7,418 nucleotides of DNA from DASUTW01 sp035513995 (GTDB lineage: Bacteria; Actinomycetota; UBA4738; CALAEC01): positions 1-7,418 of the forward strand of contig DATKBL010000016.1 in the NCBI GenBank assembly GCA_035513995.1. The letters run 5' to 3'. The notes under the pieces were generated by a model. It had not been told where the DNA came from and did no database searches. It saw only the letters and a program-made list of their open reading frames with translations. Positions 1 to 4,999 of the stretch are shown in pieces. The translations under genes and the position numbers were made by a program. Within the stretch, counting starts at the first letter, position 1, and every line of letters starts with the position of its first letter.

Positions 1-136
1 CGGCCGGCGCCGGAGCGGGCGTCGCGGCCAGGGGCCCGACGGCGGCCAGCCGCGGGGTGCCGAGGGTCGCGGCGGCGGTGCCGGCGCCCAGCACCTGGAG
101 GAAGCCACGCCGGGAGAGGGATCTGGACAGGGTCAT
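1..136 (-). CDS. Exported protein with Tat signal peptide, N-terminal fragment (cut by window edge)
   Basis: Only the first 45 codons are inside the window. Reading from 136 downward the protein begins MTLSRSLSRRGFLQVLGAG. It has a basic n-region, then the twin-arginine motif S-R-R-G-F-L-Q at about residues 8-14, an Ala/Gly/Leu hydrophobic stretch at about 15-30, and an Ala/Pro-rich stretch with possible signal peptidase I sites. This is a classic Tat signal peptide, so the mature protein should be exported folded, often with a bound cofactor or metal. The start is well supported: AGGAGGT lies five bases upstream and a TATGAT box lies further upstream. The mature domain is not visible, so no function is assigned. 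It lies on the same strand as the amidase, 288 bases beyond its stop, but has its own start signals, so co-transcription is not required. Confidence 0.85.
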   Translation of the reverse strand, partial: MTLSRSLSRRGFLQVLGAGTAAATLGTPRLAAVGPLAATPAPAPA

Positions 137-141
137 GGAGC

Positions 142-148
142 ACCTCCT
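142..148 (-). promoter_or_regulatory. Shine-Dalgarno site of the Tat-signal gene
   Basis: On the minus strand the sequence reads AGGAGGT, followed by five bases and then the ATG at 136-134. It is strongly complementary to the 3' end of 16S rRNA and fixes the start codon. Confidence 0.85.
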
Positions 149-166
149 GGAGGTCGGAGTCCCGCC

Positions 167-172
167 ATCATA
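167..172 (-). promoter_or_regulatory. Candidate -10 box for the Tat-signal gene
   Basis: The minus strand reads TATGAT, five of six matches to the sigma-70 consensus TATAAT. Transcription would start near position 160, giving a leader of about 24 bases that contains the Shine-Dalgarno site. I see no recognisable -35 hexamer at 16-18 bases upstream. The placement is sensible, but a single hexamer is weak evidence. Confidence 0.4.
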
Positions 173-206
173 GGGGAGGCGGCCGGTCCCGGAGCTCGGA
201 GGACGG

Positions 207-230
207 GCGCCAAACCTCGCAGGGTGGCGC
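207..230. other. Hairpin upstream of the Tat-signal gene
   Basis: GCGCCA (207-212) pairs with TGGCGC (225-230). After a small asymmetric internal loop, CCT (215-217) pairs with AGG (221-223), closing a three-base loop CGC. It lies upstream of the candidate -10 box of the Tat gene, so it would be outside that transcript. It would be in the 3' region of any amidase transcript. No T-run follows on either strand, so an intrinsic terminator is unlikely, but it could stabilise a 3' end or be a protein-binding site. Confidence 0.35.
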
Positions 231-270
231 TAGAGGGGTCGCAGCCGAACCTCAGGAGGAGAAGGGGCGG

Positions 271-300
271 CTACGGCTCGAGGGCCCGGAGAGCCCGTAG
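271..300. terminator. Weak terminator-like hairpin downstream of the amidase
   Basis: CTACGGCTC (271-279) pairs with GAGCCCGTAG (291-300), giving nine base pairs with one bulged C (294) and an 11-base loop. It lies about 125 bases past the amidase stop codon. There is no T-tract on the minus strand after the stem, so it lacks the second half of a Rho-independent terminator. It may mark the 3' end of the amidase transcript, or be chance structure in GC-rich DNA. Confidence 0.25.
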
Positions 301-424
301 ACGGACGAGCTGACGCCAACGACGTGCCACCCACTTAGTGGCCGCTCGCTGCCATGCGAACCCGCGCCCGATGCAGCCGGGCGTCGACCACCGCCGGAGA
401 GGTCGCAGCCAAACATCAGGCGGG

Positions 425-2038
425 TCAGCCGATGGGGCTGCGGAGAACCGCACCCGGGTAGTCGGTACCCGTGGAGAACGCCTCCTCCAGAGCAAGCAGG
501 AGTGCGAGCACCACATCCTCCCGCCACGGTTTGGCCGCCACCTGCACGCCGATCGGCAAACCCTCGCTCCCTTCCTCGACCTCTGAGGCCCGCTTGAAGG
601 CGAGCTCCCTGCTGGGCTGTCTCTCCGTCTCCTCGCCATCACGCACGCGGGTCACCGGCGCCACACCGGCGGGGAAGCCGAGGACGTTGTACAAGAGCGA
701 ATACGCTCCGCCGAGCCCGATCTCGAAGCTGGCACCGTGGGTGAGGGCCGGGAGGGGGAATGGAGGACAGAGGATGGCGTCGACGCCCTCCACCTCCATG
801 GTGGCGAGGAACCGTGACCGGTAGGCCTTGAGCCTGGCGACCTCTTCCCAGAATTCACTGGCCGACAGTGGGCCCCCGGTCATGAGGAAGTCCGCGAGAC
901 CGGGTTGGCCGGCGAGTCGGGCGGCACCCGAGGCGGCCTTCCTGATGGGCGCGGGCATGCGGGCGAAGGTGACGAGCTGCCGGAGACGGCGGTCGACAGG
1001 GCCGTTGCGGAGCAATCGCCTGGCCCAGGCGGCGCCATCTGCGCTCAGGATCGCGAAGAACATGCGCACCGCCGCCTCGGTGTCGGGAGGCGTGAACGGG
1101 TGGAGTACGGCCCCCTTCCTCTCCAGCTCCCGGCGGGCTTCTTCGACGGCTCGGTGGATCGCCGGCGAGGCCGGAAAGATGCCGTCGTCGGTGAAATACC
1201 CGATGCGAAGCGTCGAAACATCCACCTCCCGGAGCGGACGCAGCGGAACCGGAGGCGAGGAGGGATCCTCGGAGGCGGGCCCCGGTCGGGCGAGCACCGC
1301 GAGGCCGCGCTCGAGATCCTCGACGCGCCGTGCCATCAGCCCCGGCTGATCGACGATCGCCTCCTCGCCCGGGAAAAAGTGGCGGTCGACGGTCGACGAT
1401 CGCGAGAGCCGGAACGATGTGGGCTTGATCCCGAAGATGCCGCAGAAGTGCGCCGGAACCCGGATGCTCCCACCGATGTCCGTCGCCAGCCCCATGGCCG
1501 AGCAACCCGACGCGACCGACGCCGCCTCGCCACCGCTGCTTCCACCCGGGGAACGATCCGGATTCCAGGGGCTGTCGCTTCTCCCATGGACTGGGTTGTC
1601 CGTCTCCAGGTAGACCATGAGCTGGGCGATGTTGGTCTTGCCCAGCACGATCGCTCCGGCCTCCTTCAGACGCGTCACCAGGGGCGCGTCGCGCTCGGGG
1701 ATCACGTCGAATCCCTCCGCACCTACCGTGCTGGACGTCCCTGCGACGTCGTAGCACCCCTTGACCGTCAAGGGGACCCCCGCCAGGGGACCCACCGAGT
1801 CCCCGCCAGCCAGACGCCGGTCGATCTCCTCCGCCGTGGTCCGCGCCTGGTCGAAAAGAGGAACGACGATCGCGTTGAGCCGTGGATTCAGCGCCTCGAT
1901 GCAGGCAATGTGAGCCTCCAGCACCTCCACCGCAGACAGCTCACGCGAGGAGATCAACCCGGCTAGCTCAACGGCGCCTCGCGAGGTGATCCGCTGGACA
2001 TCGGGGGGAAGGTCGGATCGAAATCGGGCAATGGTCAT
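425..2038 (-). CDS. Amidase-signature family hydrolase, FAAH-like
   Basis: Complete 537-residue amidase, about the usual length for the amidase-signature family, which hydrolyses carboxamide C-N bonds. The family catalytic triad is readable: Lys93 in PLTVKG, the cis-Ser Ser167 in PGGSSGGE, and the nucleophile Ser191 in DIGGSIR. The Ser167-Ser191 spacing of 24 equals that in mammalian FAAH (Ser217-Ser241). A Gly/Ser-rich core with FGIKPT follows. The C-terminal part has an insertion between VTRVRDGEE and GLPIGVQV, reminiscent of the fatty acid amide hydrolase branch. There is no Glu-tRNA amidotransferase partner gene nearby, which argues against GatA. I see no signal peptide, so it is probably cytoplasmic. 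The start at 2038 is chosen because GAGGAGGAGA precedes it; an in-frame GTG at 2113 would add 25 residues but has no ribosome binding site. Substrate is unknown: a lipid amide, peptide amide or aryl amide are all possible. Confidence 0.92.
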   Translation of the reverse strand: MTIARFRSDLPPDVQRITSRGAVELAGLISSRELSAVEVLEAHIACIEALNPRLNAIVVPLFDQARTTAEEIDRRLAGGDSVGPLAGVPLTVKGCYDVAGTSSTVGAEGFDVIPERDAPLVTRLKEAGAIVLGKTNIAQLMVYLETDNPVHGRSDSPWNPDRSPGGSSGGEAASVASGCSAMGLATDIGGSIRVPAHFCGIFGIKPTSFRLSRSSTVDRHFFPGEEAIVDQPGLMARRVEDLERGLAVLARPGPASEDPSSPPVPLRPLREVDVSTLRIGYFTDDGIFPASPAIHRAVEEARRELERKGAVLHPFTPPDTEAAVRMFFAILSADGAAWARRLLRNGPVDRRLRQLVTFARMPAPIRKAASGAARLAGQPGLADFLMTGGPLSASEFWEEVARLKAYRSRFLATMEVEGVDAILCPPFPLPALTHGASFEIGLGGAYSLLYNVLGFPAGVAPVTRVRDGEETERQPSRELAFKRASEVEEGSEGLPIGVQVAAKPWREDVVLALLLALEEAFSTGTDYPGAVLRSPIG

Positions 2039-2043
2039 GATCT

Positions 2044-2049
2044 CCTCCT
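2044..2049 (-). promoter_or_regulatory. Shine-Dalgarno site of the amidase
   Basis: The minus strand reads AGGAGG followed by AGATC and then ATG at 2038. This places the start at 2038 rather than at the upstream in-frame GTG at 2113. Confidence 0.8.
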
Positions 2050-2179
2050 CGAAATCGCCGGCTGGGACGTTGGCATGCTCCCGGGCGCCGGGGCGGCCTT
2101 CCGTGGCGATCACGAGCCGAAGGTCGTGGCCCTCGCTGGCGTGGGGGGAGCAGCCGCCAGACGGTCCGCTGGTCCCTCC

Positions 2180-2185
2180 ATTCTA
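2180..2185 (-). promoter_or_regulatory. Candidate -10 box for the amidase
   Basis: The minus strand reads TAGAAT, five of six to TATAAT. Transcription would start near 2173, giving a leader of about 135 bases before the amidase ATG. No clear -35 hexamer is seen. The hexamer is identical to the one facing the kinase, with which it forms the inverted repeat. Confidence 0.35.
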
Positions 2186-2200
2186 CGCACCGCGCCGTCG

Positions 2201-2240
2201 CGTAGAATCCCCCCGTGCCCCTGGCTCCAGGCCGTCGCCT
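2201..2240 (+). repeat. Promoter-start module, copy 1
   Basis: Forty bases covering the TAGAAT box, the GTG start and the first eight codons and part of the ninth of the first kinase. They align without gaps to 4858-4897, with 33 of 40 positions identical by direct comparison. The mismatches fall in the six-base gap after the -10 box and in codons 2, 4 and 5, while the -10 box, the GTG and the run GGCCGTCGCCT are identical. Confidence 0.75.
2203..2208 (+). promoter_or_regulatory. Leaderless -10 box of the first kinase
   Basis: TAGAAT ends six bases before the GTG start at 2215. The last T is therefore at -7 if the G of GTG is +1, which is the normal -10 to start-site distance. The six intervening bases are all C, with no Shine-Dalgarno sequence. 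The same hexamer with the same spacing recurs at 4860-4865. Together these point to a leaderless mRNA. No good -35 match is visible. Confidence 0.6.
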
Positions 2241-4839
2241 CGGCCCGTACGAGATCGTCTCCTCCCTCGGCGCGGGAGGGATGGGGGAGGTGTACGAGGC
2301 CCGGGACACCCGCCTGGGACGGACGGTGGCGATCAAAGTGCTGCCGGAGGACCTGGCCGACGATCCGGCGCGCCGGGTGCGTTTCGAGCGCGAGGCCCGG
2401 GCTGTCTCCCAGCTCGCCCACCCCCACGTGTGCACCCTCTACGACGTGGGCGAGGCCGAGGGGGTCCACTTTCTGGTCATGGAGCACCTCGAGGGGGAGA
2501 CTCTTCGGAGTCGTCTCAAGCGAGGACCGGTGCCGGTGGACGAGGCATTGCGTATCGCGGCCGAGATCGCGGACGCGCTCGACGAGGCACACCGACACGG
2601 TGTAGTCCACCGCGATCTCAAACCGGGCAACCTGATGCTCACGGAGGGCGGCTCGACGAAGGTTCTGGACTTCGGCCTCGCCCGACTCGTGGCCGAGACG
2701 GGAGCGGAGGACCTTACCGAGGCCGTCACACTCGACGCCGCCGTCACCGCGACAGGCACGATTCTCGGCACCGTCGCGTACATGAGCCCCGAACAGGCCC
2801 GGAGCGAGCCGGCGGACCAGCGATCGGACTTGTGGGCTCTGGGAGTGATCCTCTGGGAGATGCTCACCGGCGAGCGGCCCTTTCGCGCCACGACCGCCCC
2901 CCAGACCCTCTCCGCGATTCTCGAGGAGGAGCCGCCATGGAGCGAGCTCCCACGAAATCTGGCGCCGGCGGGCGAACGGCTTCTCCGACGCTGCCTGGCG
3001 AAGGAACCCGACCAGCGGCTCCACCACGCTGCGGACGCGCGCCTGGAGATCGAGGAGGCGCAAAGGGGGCTCCGTGCGGGGCTCGGGGAGCGGCGCCGGG
3101 CCGCCTTTCCGATTCGGACCCACTCACTGGCGGCCTTCGCCGCCGGGCTGGTAGTCGGCGGGGTCCTCGGCTGGTGGATGGTGAGGGGGGACGCCTCGCC
3201 CTCCCGGCCGCTCACCCTCCACCTCGAGCTGCCTCCGGGCCAGGAGCTGACGAGCGATCTCGCCGTGACCATCGACCCTGAGGGACGGGAGATCGTCTAC
3301 TCCGCCGTGGGCGAGGACGGAACCGCCCGCCTGTATCGTCGTCCCCTCGATCGAGACGAGATCATCCCCCTTGCGGGAACCGAGGAGGCCATCGCTCCGT
3401 TCTTCTCTCCCGACGGAGAGTGGGTGGGCTTCCTGTCGGGGGCGGAGCTGCGCAAGGTCCGGCTCGCGGGGGGGCCGGTCCTGCCGGTCACCCGGGTGCC
3501 CAGTGGCGAGCTGCTGGGCGGGACATGGCTTCCCGACGGGACCATCGTCTTCAGCGCCGGCGTCTCGAGCGGACTGCTGGCAGTGGACAGCCAGGGGGGT
3601 GAGGCGGAGGTCCTGACCGAGCCCGATCCCCAGGCCGTGGAGCGGGGCCACTGGTATCCGTCGTCCATTCCCGGCCGCCCGGCGGTTCTCTTCACCGTCG
3701 ACACTCCGAGCCCACAGACCGCTATGTTCGATCTCGAGGAGAGGAAGCGCGTCACCATCACCGAGGGAGTGAACGCCCAGTACGTCTCCACCGGAGAGCT
3801 CATCTTCCGCCGCGGAGGGTCCCTGATGGCGGCGCCCTTCGATCTCGGAGCCCTTCGACTGACGGGTCCCCCGAGGCCCGTGCCCCACCCGATCCGGCCT
3901 CACCCCGAGTCAGCTGGCTTCGCGGTGGCGCCCGACGGCACCCTCGTCTCGGCAGTCGTTCCGGGGGGCGGCGGCGGGCGGTTGGTATTCGTCGGTCGCA
4001 ACGGCTCGCCGGCGTCGATCACAGCGGAGACACGAGTTCACGATCATCCTCGCTTGTCCCCGGACGGCCGCTGGATCGCCTTCGAGGAGGGTCTCGACCT
4101 CTGGCTCCACAGCCTCGATCGGAACTCCTCTCAGCCTTTCGTGGTACCCGGATGGGCGACCGCACCCGTCTGGTCGCCCGATGGCGAAACCGTTGCGTTC
4201 TCCTGGACGACTGCGACGAGTCGCGCACTGGCGCTCCAGCGCCTCGGAGCCACCGAGCCCGAAGTTCTTTTCGAGAGCCTTGTGGGAGGTCCCCTCCCCA
4301 CCTCCTGGTCCCGAGACGGCCGGTATCTCGTCTTCTACCTCCAGCGCCCGGAGGCCGGACGGGATCTCTGGGTGCTTCCTCTGGAAGGCGAACGGAAGGC
4401 CTTCCCTTTCCTCGCCACCCCGCACAACGAACGGGCCGGGGTGCTCTCGCCCGACGGCCGCTGGATCGCCTACGTCTCCAACCTCTCCGGAGACGACGAG
4501 GTCTATCTCTCGCCGTTCCCGGAGCACGGTGGCCGCCGCTGGCAGGTCAGCTCCGGAGGAGGGCTCGAGCCTCGCTGGTCCCCCGACGGCCGGGAGATCA
4601 CCTTTCGCCAGGGCGACGATCTCCTGGTCGTGGAGGTGAGCTCGGGGAATGGCAGACCTGTCCTCGGCCGGTCGGAGCGGTTGTTTCACCTCCCCTATCC
4701 CGCCAATCTTCATGTGGCGCAGTACGACCCGGCTCCGGACGGCACCTTCCTCATGGAGGAGGTGGCGGAAGGAGATCTCGAACGGATCGTGATCTCCTTC
4801 GATCGGTTGGCCCGCGGGTCGTCGGCCAAGCCGCCGTAG
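2215..4839 (+). CDS. Transmembrane Ser/Thr protein kinase with beta-propeller sensor tail (kinase 1)
   Basis: Complete 874-residue Hanks-type kinase. The kinase domain is at about residues 12-275: glycine loop GAGGMG (19-24), ATP-anchoring Lys41 in VAIK, helix-C Glu60, catalytic loop HRDLKPGN (132-139, Asp134), DFG (152-154), and GTVAYMSPEQA (185-195) at the end of a Thr-rich activation segment. All catalytic residues are present, so it should be active and, as an RD kinase, probably controlled by activation-loop phosphorylation. An Arg-rich stretch (293-301) precedes one hydrophobic helix (about 303-322), predicting a cytoplasmic kinase and an exported tail. Residues 330-874 are TolB/PD40-like propeller repeats with [S/A]xDG motifs near 398, 572, 615, 654, 699, 745, 789 and 840, and SNLSGDDEVYLSPFPE near 755-770. 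Ligand and substrates are unknown. The GTG start is supported by the family start pattern (LAPGRRLGPYEI) and the leaderless promoter. It ends in TAG. Confidence 0.93.
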   Translation: MPLAPGRRLGPYEIVSSLGAGGMGEVYEARDTRLGRTVAIKVLPEDLADDPARRVRFEREARAVSQLAHPHVCTLYDVGEAEGVHFLVMEHLEGETLRSRLKRGPVPVDEALRIAAEIADALDEAHRHGVVHRDLKPGNLMLTEGGSTKVLDFGLARLVAETGAEDLTEAVTLDAAVTATGTILGTVAYMSPEQARSEPADQRSDLWALGVILWEMLTGERPFRATTAPQTLSAILEEEPPWSELPRNLAPAGERLLRRCLAKEPDQRLHHAADARLEIEEAQRGLRAGLGERRRAAFPIRTHSLAAFAAGLVVGGVLGWWMVRGDASPSRPLTLHLELPPGQELTSDLAVTIDPEGREIVYSAVGEDGTARLYRRPLDRDEIIPLAGTEEAIAPFFSPDGEWVGFLSGAELRKVRLAGGPVLPVTRVPSGELLGGTWLPDGTIVFSAGVSSGLLAVDSQGGEAEVLTEPDPQAVERGHWYPSSIPGRPAVLFTVDTPSPQTAMFDLEERKRVTITEGVNAQYVSTGELIFRRGGSLMAAPFDLGALRLTGPPRPVPHPIRPHPESAGFAVAPDGTLVSAVVPGGGGGRLVFVGRNGSPASITAETRVHDHPRLSPDGRWIAFEEGLDLWLHSLDRNSSQPFVVPGWATAPVWSPDGETVAFSWTTATSRALALQRLGATEPEVLFESLVGGPLPTSWSRDGRYLVFYLQRPEAGRDLWVLPLEGERKAFPFLATPHNERAGVLSPDGRWIAYVSNLSGDDEVYLSPFPEHGGRRWQVSSGGGLEPRWSPDGREITFRQGDDLLVVEVSSGNGRPVLGRSERLFHLPYPANLHVAQYDPAPDGTFLMEEVAEGDLERIVISFDRLARGSSAKPP

Positions 4840-4857
4840 CCTCTTCTCTTCGCAGCA

Positions 4858-4897
4858 CGTAGAATCCTTCCGTGTCCCTGAGCCCCGGCCGTCGCCT
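4858..4897 (+). repeat. Promoter-start module, copy 2
   Basis: Ungapped match to 2201-2240 with 33 of 40 bases identical. It preserves the TAGAAT box, the exact six-base gap to GTG, and codons reading V-S-L-S-P-G-R-R-L, the N-terminal pattern of the first kinase (V-P-L-A-P-G-R-R-L). Similarity ends abruptly after 4897, where the first kinase continues G-P-Y-E-I. Confidence 0.7.
4860..4865 (+). promoter_or_regulatory. Candidate -10 box upstream of the second kinase
   Basis: TAGAAT is followed by six bases and a GTG at 4872, the same geometry as at 2203-2208. It predicts transcription starting at or near 4872 and a 5' leader of about 128 bases for the second kinase. No -35 match is visible. 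Confidence 0.5.
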
Positions 4898-4956
4898 ACT
4901 GTCCATGACCCATCCTGACAAAGGGAGCGGGGGAACGACCACGACGGCGGCGACTC

Positions 4957-4979
4957 GGGCGCTTGTTTGCCGAGCGCCC
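4957..4979 (+). promoter_or_regulatory. Strong hairpin just before the second kinase's ribosome binding site
   Basis: GGGCGCTTG (4957-4965) pairs with CGAGCGCCC (4971-4979): seven GC/AT pairs, one GU and a final GC, closing a five-base loop TTTGC. The Shine-Dalgarno sequence begins seven bases after the stem. The stem does not cover it, so it may hold the ribosome site open or act as an RNA stability element. Ribosomes translating the 43-codon frame would melt it. There is no U-tract, so it is not an intrinsic terminator. Confidence 0.5.
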
Positions 4980-4985
4980 TCCGAT

Positions 4986-4994
4986 GGAGGTGAT
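4986..4994 (+). promoter_or_regulatory. Near-perfect Shine-Dalgarno site of the second kinase
   Basis: GGAGGTGAT is fully complementary to the 3' tail of 16S rRNA over nine bases. Counted from the GGAGGT core, eight bases separate it from the ATG at 5000. It fixes that start and contrasts with the first kinase, which has no such site. Confidence 0.85.
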
Positions 4995-4999
4995 GAAAC

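Larger units (their letters stand above)
137..424. other. Spacer between amidase and Tat-signal gene, no gene seen
   Basis: This 288-base stretch lies downstream of the amidase stop and upstream of the Tat-signal start. Short open frames cross it, but none has a ribosome binding site or a recognisable product. It holds the start signals of the Tat gene (142-172), two hairpins (207-230 and 271-300) and a perfect 11-base odd palindrome, CCACTTAGTGG, at 331-341. I found no tRNA-like fold, no T-tract terminator and no mobile-element end. Confidence 0.6.
2180..2208. promoter_or_regulatory. Inverted repeat in the divergent promoter region
   Basis: ATTCTACGC (2180-2188) is the exact reverse complement of GCGTAGAAT (2200-2208), with an 11-base spacer. 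The right arm contains the -10-like TAGAAT of the kinase, and the left arm contains a TAGAAT reading on the minus strand toward the amidase. It may be an operator bound by a dimeric regulator, a symmetric bidirectional promoter, or both. The left arm is absent from the second copy of the promoter module upstream of the second kinase. Confidence 0.55.
4840..4999 (+). other. Inter-kinase leader region
   Basis: These 160 bases separate the two kinase genes. No terminator is visible after the first kinase: the stop codon is only 20 bases before the next -10-like box. In order the region holds a TAGAAT box, a GTG-initiated 43-codon frame, a nine-pair hairpin and a strong Shine-Dalgarno sequence before the second kinase. 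The second kinase could be transcribed from its own promoter, by read-through from the first kinase, or both. Confidence 0.7.

Noticed and set aside
338..586. 82-codon plus-strand frame in the spacer and over the amidase 3' end
   Set aside because: No ribosome binding site, overlaps the amidase C-terminus antisense, no recognisable product.
905..1966. 353-codon plus-strand frame opposite the amidase
   Set aside because: Antisense to a gene with an intact catalytic triad; Arg-rich, no recognisable domain.
2039..2113. Upstream extension of the amidase to the in-frame GTG at 2113
   Set aside because: No ribosome binding site precedes 2113, while AGGAGG sits correctly before the ATG at 2038; the extra 25 residues resemble no known amidase N-terminus.
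1986..3281. 431-codon plus-strand frame overlapping the start of kinase 1 in another frame
   Set aside because: It runs through the promoter region and out of frame with the kinase; the product is Arg/Gly/Pro-rich with no motifs, as expected of a shifted frame in high-GC DNA.
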